Positions 1-5,231 of a DNA stretch of 5,231 nucleotides are shown piece after piece. The first letter of the stretch is position 1. Each line of letters starts with the position of its first letter. The notes under the pieces were generated by a model. It did no database searches. It had not been told where the DNA came from and saw only the letters and a list, made by a program, of their open reading frames with translations. The DNA comes from a bacterium (GTDB lineage Bacteria > Zixibacteria > MSB-5A5 > GN15 > FEB-12): the NCBI GenBank assembly GCA_030612965.1, contig JAUWMW010000170.1:1-5231 (forward strand). The letters are read 5' to 3'. Position numbers and translations under genes: made by a program.

Positions 1-163
1 CGCAGGGATCCTGACCAAAGACTATCGAGTGGTGGTTATTGTGCGTCGTATACACCCTCGTGCATCACGTGGATATAGGGGCAGCCTCGGGGTCGCCCGA
101 CACTTCCTACGAACAGGCCGTATCGCAATTGTATGTTCCACTAGTTCCTGCGTTCGCCGAAGG

Positions 164-177
164 TCCGCCGCGGCGGA
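164..177. repeat. 14-bp perfect GC palindrome
   Basis: TCCGCCGCGGCGGA is perfectly self-complementary with no spacer. It lies 6 nt beyond the last block of repeat copy A and could be part of it or a protein-binding site. In GC-rich DNA such a palindrome can arise by chance. Confidence 0.4.
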
Positions 178-183
178 TGTGAA

Positions 184-261
184 CCGGTGGTTCTTAAGGC
201 TGTTTCCCCACAACACCTTAGCGAGAATCACAGGGTCACAATCCCGACTTCGTCGAGATCA
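184..261 (-). repeat. Copy A of a two-block intergenic repeat (inverted relative to copy B)
   Basis: Read on the minus strand, this copy has TGATCTCG (254-261), a 5-nt spacer, GTCGGGATTGTGACCC (233-248), 37 nt, then AAGAACCACCGG (184-195). The same blocks with the same 5-nt spacer and a 31-nt second interval occur on the plus strand at 4845-4916. The long blocks match 8/8, 15/16 and 12/12. Between the last two blocks TAAGGTGTT can pair with AACAGCCTTA (195-220), forming a 9-bp stem with a bulged G and a 7-nt loop. A weaker relative of the last block, CGCAGGAACTAGTGGAAC, follows at 135-152 and matches copy B at 14 of 18 positions, so similarity may extend further. There is no coding potential. 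Confidence 0.6.
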
Positions 262-305
262 GGACCCTGCGAAACGGCTTTATGACACAGCCTGGAAGCG
301 CGATG

Positions 306-328
306 GCTGTCAGGCGACACCCGACAGC
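306..328 (-). other. Stem-loop just downstream of bzdM
   Basis: On the minus strand GCTGTCGGG pairs with CCTGACAGC. The stem is 9 bp (one G-U) with a 5-nt loop, and it begins 9 nt after the bzdM stop codon. No T-run follows, so it does not qualify as a canonical intrinsic terminator. It may protect the 3' end of the operon mRNA or be part of a factor-dependent terminator. Confidence 0.45.
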
Positions 329-337
329 ACAACATCC

Positions 338-619
338 TCACCAGGAATGCGTTATAGCATCCTCCGGGCAAGCCTCCACGCACGGCAGCGGCGGTCGGTC
401 GGTGACCGGCTTACACGGTGCGCAGTCGTACTTCACCTTCTTGCGGTTCTCTTCCTTGATGGCAGCGACTTCATCGTCGTAGTCGTCGACGATTATCTCA
501 ATCATCCCGACCGGACAGGCAGTCACACACGGATGGTCCGTGCATTCGTTGCAGTGATCGGTATCGATGGTGATGTAATACTCACCACTGCCGTCCATGT
601 ATCCGTAGTTGGCTTTCAT
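338..619 (-). CDS. bzdM: Two-cluster ferredoxin of benzoyl-CoA reductase (BzdM-like)
   Basis: This 93-residue, acidic, soluble iron-sulfur protein probably supplies low-potential electrons to the BzdP-BzdQ ATPase pair. It has two four-cysteine motifs. The first is C23-x2-C26-x4-C31-x3-C35-P (HCNECTDHPCVTACP). The second is C66-x2-C69-x10-C80-x3-C84-P (DCAPCKPVTDRPPLPCVEACP). Each suits one [4Fe-4S] cluster. A 30-residue, highly charged linker (IIVDDYDDEVAAIKEENRKK) separates them. The spacing is longer than the compact CxxCxxCxxxCP repeats of clostridial ferredoxins, and both motifs carry insertions before their third cysteine. The ATG overlaps the bzdQ TGA in an ATGA arrangement; no strong Shine-Dalgarno is evident (GGAAGCAGG upstream), which fits reinitiation by ribosomes leaving bzdQ. 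Its position directly after bzdQ matches bzdM of Azoarcus clusters. The electron donor that reduces it, such as a 2-oxoacid:ferredoxin oxidoreductase, is not in the window. Confidence 0.83.
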   Translation of the reverse strand: MKANYGYMDGSGEYYITIDTDHCNECTDHPCVTACPVGMIEIIVDDYDDEVAAIKEENRKKVKYDCAPCKPVTDRPPLPCVEACPEDAITHSW

Positions 620-1500
620 ACTGCCTGCTTCCGCTTTTTCTCGACCAGCGCTTTGGCAAACAGAGCCGCGCCGAGGGCGCCGGCGATCTGAGTGTCATAC
701 TTTGATTGCAGCGCCTTGAGACCCAGTTCCCGCTCCAACCGTGTAACGACGCCCGTGTTCTTGGCAATCCCGCCGGTGATAGCGAAGTCTTTTTGTACGC
801 CAATTCGCTCCAGCAATCCCACCACGCGCGATGCCATGGCCAGGCAGTAAGCCGCCAGCACCCGTTTCTTGGACCAACCGTCGCGCAAAAGCGAGGTCGC
901 TTCCGACTTGGCGAACACCACACAAGTCGACGACACCGGCGGCGGTTCCTCCTCAACATCGAGCGAGAGTTCACCGACGTCCTCAATCGGCACCGCCAGC
1001 AAATCGGCGAACACTTCCATACCGCGGCCGGTGCCGGCGGCGCACTTGTCGTTCATCAGGAAGTTGGACACCTTGCCGCGCTCGTCACAGAGGATCGCTT
1101 TGCAATCCTGTCCGCCCATGTCAAGAATCGTGCGCACCGTGTTGCCGTACATCATATTGCCGCCGCGGGCGTGACAGGCGATCTCAGTAATAGCGCGGTT
1201 GGCAAACGGCACATTGACCCGGCCGTACCCGGTGCCGACGATAAAGTGGATACCCTCAAGGGTCAAACCGGTACCCTCCAATGCCCAGTCCATAGCTTTG
1301 CGCGAACTGTCGGGGCTGTCCGAGCCCGTACGCATGTTGGAGTAGGCATACAGTTCACCATCCAGCATGATGACCGCCTGCGAACTTACCGAGCCGACAT
1401 CGACGCCGGCGGTGATGGTCTCGGCTGATTTCCAGTCTTTGGTCTCGTCGTGCCAGTTGTATTCTTTCCAGCGCCAGAATTCTTTTTTCTCTTCAGCCAC
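616..1500 (-). CDS. bzdQ: Benzoyl-CoA reductase, bzd-type, ATPase subunit Q
   Basis: This 294-residue protein is the second ASKHA ATPase and the partner of BzdP. Motifs in order: phosphate-1 AGVDVGSVSSQAVI (31-44), GTGYGR (89-94), ITEIACHARG (104-113), phosphate-2 ILDMGGQDCKAI (125-136), cluster cysteine NDKCAAGTGRGMEVFA (C153), second cluster cysteine SSTCVVFAKSEA (C193) and adenosine motif ITGGIAKNTG (241-250). With C125/C164 of BzdP this gives the four ligands expected for a shared [4Fe-4S] cluster. Coupled ATP hydrolysis lowers the potential of electrons passed to BzdN-BzdO. About 28 residues rich in Trp, Lys and acids precede the ATPase core (FWRWKEYNWHDETKDW). The start is GTG, supported by an AAAGGAG Shine-Dalgarno 6 nt upstream; the next in-frame Met is residue 45, inside the fold, so a later start is unlikely. 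The gene overlaps bzdP by 1 nt and bzdM by 4 nt, which suggests translational coupling. Confidence 0.87.
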   Translation of the reverse strand: MAEEKKEFWRWKEYNWHDETKDWKSAETITAGVDVGSVSSQAVIMLDGELYAYSNMRTGSDSPDSSRKAMDWALEGTGLTLEGIHFIVGTGYGRVNVPFANRAITEIACHARGGNMMYGNTVRTILDMGGQDCKAILCDERGKVSNFLMNDKCAAGTGRGMEVFADLLAVPIEDVGELSLDVEEEPPPVSSTCVVFAKSEATSLLRDGWSKKRVLAAYCLAMASRVVGLLERIGVQKDFAITGGIAKNTGVVTRLERELGLKALQSKYDTQIAGALGAALFAKALVEKKRKQAV

Positions 1501-2273
1501 TACCTGCTCCTTTCCCTTGCCGTCAAAGCCGCACCCAGCGCGCCGACATACTCGGGATGTTCCGGGACGATCACCTTGGTTTCCATGCCGCGCTCAAGGG
1601 CGTCGACAAAACCGGGATTGTGAGCCACGCCACCAACCAGGGCGACCTCGTTATTGATGCCCACACGACGAACCATCGAAATAATACGACTGGCGATTGC
1701 GTCGTGGACGGCGCGCGAGATATCCTCTTTAGGTGTCTTGGCGTGCACCAGCGAGACGACTTCGCTCTCCGCGAAGACGGCGCATTGAGCGTTCATCGGG
1801 ATGGACTTTTCCGATTTCAGGGAGAGTTTGCCGAACTCTTCGAGCGGAACTTCCAGCGCCCGCGCGATCGATTCGGTGAAGGACCCGGCTCCGGCGGCGC
1901 ACTGTTCATTGATCGCAAAATCCTCAACCTTGCCGGTCTCGCCGCATTTCACCGCCCGGCCTTCCTCACCGCCGACATCGATAACGGTGCGCACCGACGG
2001 ATGCAGATAGATCGTACCCTTGGCCGCCGCACCAACCTCGGTGACGGAATCCTTGGTGAACGGTGACACCTGACGGCCGGCGCCGGTGGCGCAGATGGCG
2101 TCAAGGTCGTTCTCGGTCAGGCCGCATTCGGAAAGAGCCGCGGCGAAAGCTCGCCTGGCGGCCTCGATCGGTTCAAATCCGGCTCGCTCCTGGGTTCGAG
2201 CCAGCACCTCGTCATCCTTTAAGAACAGGACCTTGACAAACTTGGCGCCAAGGTCAATTCCAGCAGTAGTCAT
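1500..2273 (-). CDS. bzdP: Benzoyl-CoA reductase, bzd-type, ATPase subunit P (BcrA/D, HgdC-like)
   Basis: This 257-residue ASKHA-fold ATPase of the BadF/BadG/BcrA/BcrD/HgdC family is one half of the electron-activating module. Nucleotide-binding motifs appear in order: phosphate-1 loop AGIDLGAKFVKV (4-15), ATGAGRQ (62-68), phosphate-2 VIDVGGEEGRAV (97-108) and the adenosine motif LVGGVAHNPG (212-221). The two iron-sulfur cysteines of the family are present as NEQCAAGAGSF (C125) and NAQCAVFAESEV (C164). In known members these ligate a [4Fe-4S] cluster bridging the two ATPase subunits. The protein is far shorter than Thauera-type BcrA (~440 residues), which is the main reason for the bzd assignment. 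An AAGGAG Shine-Dalgarno lies 5 nt before the ATG, in a 50-nt gap after bzdO. Its TAG stop shares one base with the GTG of bzdQ. By sequence alone it resembles activators of 2-hydroxyacyl-CoA dehydratases; the paired second ATPase argues for a reductase. Confidence 0.86.
   Translation of the reverse strand: MTTAGIDLGAKFVKVLFLKDDEVLARTQERAGFEPIEAARRAFAAALSECGLTENDLDAICATGAGRQVSPFTKDSVTEVGAAAKGTIYLHPSVRTVIDVGGEEGRAVKCGETGKVEDFAINEQCAAGAGSFTESIARALEVPLEEFGKLSLKSEKSIPMNAQCAVFAESEVVSLVHAKTPKEDISRAVHDAIASRIISMVRRVGINNEVALVGGVAHNPGFVDALERGMETKVIVPEHPEYVGALGAALTARERSR
1507..1513 (-). promoter_or_regulatory. Ribosome binding site that fixes the bzdQ GTG start
   Basis: AAAGGAG reads on the minus strand inside the last codons of bzdP, 6 nt before the GTG at 1500. 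It makes the GTG start credible even though no ATG is nearby, and it places initiation at the TAGTG stop/start overlap. Confidence 0.7.
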
Positions 2274-2323
2274 CGTATCTCCTTGTCTTCATATCTTTCA
2301 CGTCAACACCTGTGCCCATCGCA

Positions 2324-3622
2324 TCACGCGGGGATGGTTATCCCTAATGTCTCCATGAACGAATCGATGCGCGCCATCGTGCGCTTCTCATCAAACTCGC
2401 GCTCGTCACCCATGTTGCCTTCGAAAGTCATTACCGGGACACCGGTTTTGGCGATGCCCAGACGATTCTCCATGATCCCGCACGACAGCCCCTCGCAACC
2501 GCGATTCAGATGCAGTATGACACCATCGAGTTGCCACTGCTTAACAATCTGCAGCATCATTTCGGTCTTGAGGTTGGGATCGTAGAAATGCTGCCACTCC
2601 GGTTTGGATAGGTTCCAGTCGGCCAGAATGCGCAGCGCCTGATCGCGGCTGGTGATTCGTTCGCCCTTCTGCATCGGCGTTGTGCGCGGACCCCAGGTCC
2701 CATCCTCTTTCCATTCCCAGATACCGATTAGTCCGAACGTATACAGCGACCCAATCGACACTGCCCCGAACTTCTCGAGATAGCGGAACACCTTGAGGAA
2801 TCCCCAGGGTGGCTGGGTGTCGGACATGAGGCGACACTGCTCGTGCGGCACCGCCACGATGTTATTGTCTACGCGATCCTTGACCTCGTCACGCAACTCC
2901 TCGTAGAAATCGGCCATCTCCTTAGAGTGCTTGGCCAGCGTGCCATGCACGTAGAGTGAGTACATTGTCTTCTCATCGAGCGGCGCCGGCTTGCTCATAT
3001 TTAGCGTACAGATCTCCGCCCAGGTCGAGGTCGAGCGACATTCCGTCTCCACCGCCTCGCACAGCAGTTCGTCGTTATACTTGCGCCCGGTCGTTTTCTC
3101 CAGCCACTCGATACACTCATGCATCTGGTTAACGACAAACATCAACCGGTTCTCATCGAGATCCTTGTAAGGTCCGACTGACACATCGATGCAGAAGTAC
3201 GGAATTTTCTTATACTCGGCCACGTGTTGATACCATTTGCCGTGGCTGCAGCAGATGTGATCCTGGTAACAGAAATCCGGTTTGGGATAGTCGCCGCCGA
3301 AGGCGTACTTGTTAAGATACATCGAACCCCAATAGTTGCGCATGTAGCTGCACAAATCGCGCGCCCAACCCTTAGCTTCGGCCGCCTCCATGCATTCCAG
3401 CGACAGCTTGCGGTCAAAGGCTATCGACGCGCCGTACGGTTCGCCGGTGATATTGTACACATCGCGACCCAACCCGGCCGGGATAGCGTCGAACGCCCAG
3501 GCGCCGCCGGTCCAGCGGATGCCGCCCTTCTTGTGAGCATCCTGATAGTCCTTGTAGTACTTGAGGCGCAGCTCCTTGGCCTTATTCCAGCACTTCAGCG
3601 GTTCAGTTCTATATTCAGCCAT
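2324..3622 (-). CDS. bzdO: Benzoyl-CoA reductase, bzd-type, subunit O (BcrB/HgdB-like)
   Basis: This 432-residue subunit is the larger HgdB-family partner of BzdN; its length matches BzdO/BcrB. The most telling motif is near the C-terminus, HLNRGCEGLSCGIMENR (residues 371-387), followed by GVPVMTFEGNMGDEREFD (394-411). This is the BcrB/BzdO signature and resembles the substrate and cluster region of 2-hydroxyacyl-CoA dehydratases. The protein has 14 cysteines (11, 77, 91, 118, 124, 125, 144, 170, 188, 195, 205, 263, 376, 381), including an adjacent pair in YQDHICCSHGKW. C124/C125 and C376 are reasonable [4Fe-4S] ligand candidates by family analogy. There is no signal peptide or membrane segment. 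The gene starts 25 nt after the bzdN stop, with a GAGGA Shine-Dalgarno 6-7 nt before the ATG. With BzdN it should carry out the two-electron ring reduction of benzoyl-CoA to cyclohexa-1,5-diene-1-carbonyl-CoA. Confidence 0.88.
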   Translation of the reverse strand: MAEYRTEPLKCWNKAKELRLKYYKDYQDAHKKGGIRWTGGAWAFDAIPAGLGRDVYNITGEPYGASIAFDRKLSLECMEAAEAKGWARDLCSYMRNYWGSMYLNKYAFGGDYPKPDFCYQDHICCSHGKWYQHVAEYKKIPYFCIDVSVGPYKDLDENRLMFVVNQMHECIEWLEKTTGRKYNDELLCEAVETECRSTSTWAEICTLNMSKPAPLDEKTMYSLYVHGTLAKHSKEMADFYEELRDEVKDRVDNNIVAVPHEQCRLMSDTQPPWGFLKVFRYLEKFGAVSIGSLYTFGLIGIWEWKEDGTWGPRTTPMQKGERITSRDQALRILADWNLSKPEWQHFYDPNLKTEMMLQIVKQWQLDGVILHLNRGCEGLSCGIMENRLGIAKTGVPVMTFEGNMGDEREFDEKRTMARIDSFMETLGITIPA

Positions 3623-3647
3623 TGATAATCCTCGTGCTAAACGTGGT

Positions 3648-4772
3648 TTAGAACAATTCCTCTTCGCCCACTATCTCAAGAAACGCCTCGACCCGGATGC
3701 GCATCGGTCCCAGCGGCACGGTGACATCGAACTCCAGGAAGAGCGTTGGGAAATCGTTGCTGTTGAGATACTCCTTGAGCGGGACCATATCGCCCTCGTG
3801 CGGGTCGCAGAATTTCTGCTGGATCGTGATGACACCGTCCACATTGAATTCCTGAGCGAGTTTCAAAACGTGCGGGAAACGGTCGCGCCTCTCCCAGTCC
3901 TTGGTCGGGCAGGGGGGACGGTCGATATATCGGTTGGCGATGTCCTGCATGATATCGCCGTTGAACTGTGTGGAGTTCCAGAAATAACGCGACCCGGTGC
4001 AATGGTCGTCGACCACGACCGTAGCGCCGACCGACTCGACCATTTTGATGAATTCGGTGTCGTCATTCTCGGACCCGACAATCATCAGCCGCGCGCCGCA
4101 TTCACGATCCGGCGTGCGTGATTTGAGTTCCGGCAGGATCCGTTTCAGTTCGGCGTTGTGGTCCTTCTTGTCGACAAAGAACGACGAGGCCACCATCACC
4201 ATCGCCTCCCTCCCGCTTATCGGCGGGTTTGGCTGCTTGCGCAGATCATACACCTCGTGCATGAGACGACGGTTTTCATTGTACAGTTCGGCCGTTTCTC
4301 TGAGCGCGTCGTCGGTGATCTCGCGACCGCGCCACTTCTGCAATGAGTCGCGGAACTTGACTAATTCACCGGCATAGTATGAGCGGGCATGTTCGGTCTG
4401 TACTTTGTTGGGCATGTACAGGTAGAACGAGTAGTCCACCGGGACATGATTGCGCCACGAGGTGAACGACTGCCGTAAATGGATACATGACTGCGCGATC
4501 ATGATCCCCTTCATGTAGTCGTAGCGTCCCTTCAAGCCCTGAGCCAGAACGTCACGACAGAACGGGCAGAACATACCGAAAATGTGCGGCTCAGTCACAT
4601 CCTGCGGCTCGTGCGAACCTAACACCCGCATCGGCAGACAGCCGGCGGCGTAGATCAACTCCTCCGGAGCATAGCTGCAGAAACAGCCAACAACCTCACC
4701 GTCGTTCTTGCTCAGCCAGTCGCGGGCGTAATCGTGACGCTTCTCGTACCATTCATAGAATTTTGAAAACAT
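3648..4772 (-). CDS. bzdN: Benzoyl-CoA reductase, bzd-type, subunit N (BcrC/HgdB-like)
   Basis: This 374-residue cytoplasmic protein belongs to the 2-hydroxyacyl-CoA dehydratase/benzoyl-CoA reductase (HgdB/BcrC/BadD) family. With BzdO it forms the module that binds and reduces the aryl-CoA substrate. The family N-terminus is clear: a polar helix, then GCFCSYAPEELIYAAGCLPMRV (residues 29-50 in two parts, GCFCSYAPEEL and IYAAGCLPMRV), followed by FCPFCRD (C69, C72) and SC at 96. Later cysteines lie at 225, 258 (DDHCTGSR), 288 and 322 (QQKFCDPHEGD). The C69/C72/C96/C322 group is where family members hold their [4Fe-4S] cluster, although exact ligands cannot be assigned by eye. The C-terminal half carries the Rossmann-like repeat (RLMIVGSENDD). 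The length fits BzdN/BcrC. An AGGAGG Shine-Dalgarno at 4776-4781 lies 3 nt before the ATG and supports this start. It is the first gene of the operon. It could also act on a substituted benzoyl-CoA. Confidence 0.87.
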   Translation of the reverse strand: MFSKFYEWYEKRHDYARDWLSKNDGEVVGCFCSYAPEELIYAAGCLPMRVLGSHEPQDVTEPHIFGMFCPFCRDVLAQGLKGRYDYMKGIMIAQSCIHLRQSFTSWRNHVPVDYSFYLYMPNKVQTEHARSYYAGELVKFRDSLQKWRGREITDDALRETAELYNENRRLMHEVYDLRKQPNPPISGREAMVMVASSFFVDKKDHNAELKRILPELKSRTPDRECGARLMIVGSENDDTEFIKMVESVGATVVVDDHCTGSRYFWNSTQFNGDIMQDIANRYIDRPPCPTKDWERRDRFPHVLKLAQEFNVDGVITIQQKFCDPHEGDMVPLKEYLNSNDFPTLFLEFDVTVPLGPMRIRVEAFLEIVGEEELF

Positions 4773-4940
4773 AGTCCTCCTGCTATCCCTAAGCTGTCTG
4801 TATTTCGTTTTCGCGCATCTTCAGGACCCCGTTACGCTGGGTCTTGATCTCGCCACAGGCGGGATTGTGACCCGGCGGTTCACACGTTCTTCTCCGAAGA
4901 CCGCAAGAACCACCGGAACTCAGTCTTGTGAGACACACTA
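4773..4940 (-). promoter_or_regulatory. tetR-bzdN intergenic region, likely leader and promoter region of the bzd operon
   Basis: This 168-nt region separates the regulator gene from bzdN and is the natural place for the operon promoter and a TetR operator. I could not identify a convincing -35/-10 pair: the AT-rich patch around 4796-4810 (GAAATACAG on the minus strand) is only a weak -10 candidate. A second hairpin is possible at 4823-4845 (AGGACCC with GGGTCTT, 9-nt loop, one G-U), abutting repeat copy B. A weak dyad (TGTG-TCT-CACA on the minus strand, about 4927-4937) lies just after the tetR stop. The function is inferred from position. Confidence 0.4.
4845..4916 (+). repeat. Copy B of the two-block intergenic repeat, with nested hairpin
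   Basis: Blocks on the plus strand are TGATCTCG (4845-4852), a 5-nt spacer, GGCGGGATTGTGACCC (4858-4873), 31 nt, then AAGAACCACCGG (4905-4916). This copy also folds strongly. CCGGCGGTTC (4872-4881) is complementary to GAACCACCGG (4907-4916) over 10 bp, with one mismatch that becomes a G-U pair in minus-strand RNA. Inside it TCTTC and GAAGA (4888-4892 with 4896-4900) form a second 5-bp stem around 3 nt. It lies 24 nt past the tetR stop codon and upstream of bzdN. No T-run follows on either strand. Confidence 0.6.
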
Positions 4941-5231
4941 TCAAGACGCTCTTATTCCATTCATGTATATTTTCAATAGTCCGTCTGATAGCTTGCGAAT
5001 ATCGGCGTTCTTGTCGGCATCATACCACGTGTACACCCAGTTGAGCGAACCATACAAGAAAAGCGTGGCCAGGTCAGCGTCATGACGACGGCCGTCAAGA
5101 TTCTCAGCCACCACGCTACGCACCAAACGGTAGTACTTGCGTCTAACATTGAGCACCTCACGGTAATACTTGCCCGACAGCGATTCCAACTCGTGAACGC
5201 ATACCTTGAGGTCGTCCATATTGCCGGCGAA
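4941..5231 (-). CDS. TetR/AcrR-family transcriptional regulator, C-terminal part (gene runs off the right edge)
   Basis: The frame is open to the window edge, so only the last 96 residues and the TGA stop are visible. The ATG at 5219 is most likely internal, because the frame continues upstream through F-A-G-N. The visible part is all-helical in character. It has a basic/aromatic helix (YYREVLNVRRKYYRLVRSVV), then the stretch LATLFLYGSLNWVYTWYD and a closing amphipathic helix (LSDGLLKIYMNGI). A hydrophobic 'GxLNWxYxWY' helix followed by a short terminal helix is typical of the ligand-binding and dimerisation domain of TetR regulators, including acyl-CoA-responsive ones such as KstR2. The DNA-binding helix-turn-helix would lie outside the window. 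The gene sits upstream of bzdN on the same strand with a 168-nt gap, so it is a plausible local repressor responding to an aryl- or acyl-CoA. That role is inferred from position only. Confidence 0.72.
   Translation of the reverse strand, partial: FAGNMDDLKVCVHELESLSGKYYREVLNVRRKYYRLVRSVVAENLDGRRHDADLATLFLYGSLNWVYTWYDADKNADIRKLSDGLLKIYMNGIRAS

Larger units (their letters stand above)
1..337. other. Non-coding stretch downstream of the bzd operon
   Basis: I see no supportable gene here. Open frames exist on both strands, but their translations are Arg/Ser-rich and lack recognisable motifs, and they cross the repeat or run antisense through bzdM. What can be seen is the stem-loop at 306-328, repeat copy A at 184-261, the palindrome at 164-177 and a repeat-like block at 135-152. 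Positions 1-134 show nothing definite. Confidence 0.6.

Noticed and set aside
22..231. 69-codon minus-strand open frame downstream of bzdM
   Set aside because: It starts inside the repeat copy with GTG, lacks a ribosome binding site and has a compositionally odd translation; it is better explained as intergenic DNA.
306..328. Intrinsic terminator of the bzd operon
   Set aside because: The stem-loop is good, but the following bases (CATCGCGCTTCC on the minus strand) contain no T-run, so I list it only as a stem-loop.
29..691. 220-codon plus-strand open frame with GTG start
   Set aside because: It runs antisense through bzdM and into bzdQ, whose motifs are unambiguous. Its translation is Arg/Ser-rich without recognisable domains, and the left part crosses repeat copy A.
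706..1428. 240-codon plus-strand open frame
   Set aside because: It is fully antisense to bzdQ; long antisense frames are expected opposite GC-rich coding DNA. No motifs are seen in it.
1557..2066. 169-codon plus-strand open frame
   Set aside because: It is fully antisense to bzdP and has no protein-like motifs.
1500..4772. 2-hydroxyacyl-CoA dehydratase plus activator instead of a benzoyl-CoA reductase
   Set aside because: Dehydratases use a single homodimeric activator ATPase. Here there are two different ATPase subunits plus a ferredoxin in the bzd gene order, and BzdO carries the HLNRGCEG...GIMENR and EGNMGDEREFD signatures of the reductase.
184..4916. Composite transposon with terminal inverted repeats
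   Set aside because: There is no transposase, no target-site duplication visible, and the repeats are only partly similar. A dispersed intergenic repeat is the simpler reading.
4921..4940. TetR operator immediately after the tetR stop
   Set aside because: The dyad is only four base pairs per arm (TGTG-TCT-CACA), too short to call without a second site or the regulator's DNA-binding domain.

Overview
The window holds one compact minus-strand operon for an ATP-dependent (class I) benzoyl-CoA reductase of the Azoarcus or 'bzd' type. Transcription runs from high to low coordinates: bzdN (3648-4772), bzdO (2324-3622), bzdP (1500-2273), bzdQ (616-1500) and the ferredoxin gene bzdM (338-619). Upstream, at the right edge, lies the 3' part of a TetR-family regulator gene on the same strand (4941 to the edge). 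The order N-O-P-Q-M matches the start of the bzd cluster described in Azoarcus. The two short ATPase subunits (257 and 294 residues), with no ~440-residue BcrA-like subunit, place the enzyme in the bzd rather than the Thauera/Rhodopseudomonas bcr/bad subtype.

Working model: BzdM delivers low-potential electrons to the BzdP-BzdQ pair. These two ASKHA-fold ATPases probably share one bridging [4Fe-4S] cluster, using two cysteines from each subunit. ATP hydrolysis drives electrons on to the BzdN-BzdO module, where the aromatic ring of benzoyl-CoA, or a close aryl-CoA, is reduced to a cyclic dienoyl-CoA. Gene spacing is tight: 25 and 50 nt gaps, a 1-nt stop/start overlap (P/Q) and a 4-nt overlap (Q/M). 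This supports one transcript with translational coupling. Nothing in the genes is visibly broken.

The host is a bacterium with moderately GC-rich DNA that is capable of anaerobic aromatic metabolism; taxonomy cannot be fixed from this window. The context differs from the textbook Azoarcus cluster in three ways. The neighbouring regulator is TetR-like instead of BzdR. No ring-opening or beta-oxidation genes follow bzdM inside the window. The ferredoxin has non-standard cysteine spacing.

The two non-coding stretches (1-337 and 4773-4940) contain related sequence in opposite orientation. The shared blocks are TGATCTCG, then after 5 nt GNCGGGATTGTGACCC, then after 31-37 nt AAGAACCACCGG. The reductase operon is therefore flanked by an inverted pair of what looks like a dispersed intergenic repeat with hairpin potential. 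This is the least explained structure in the window.
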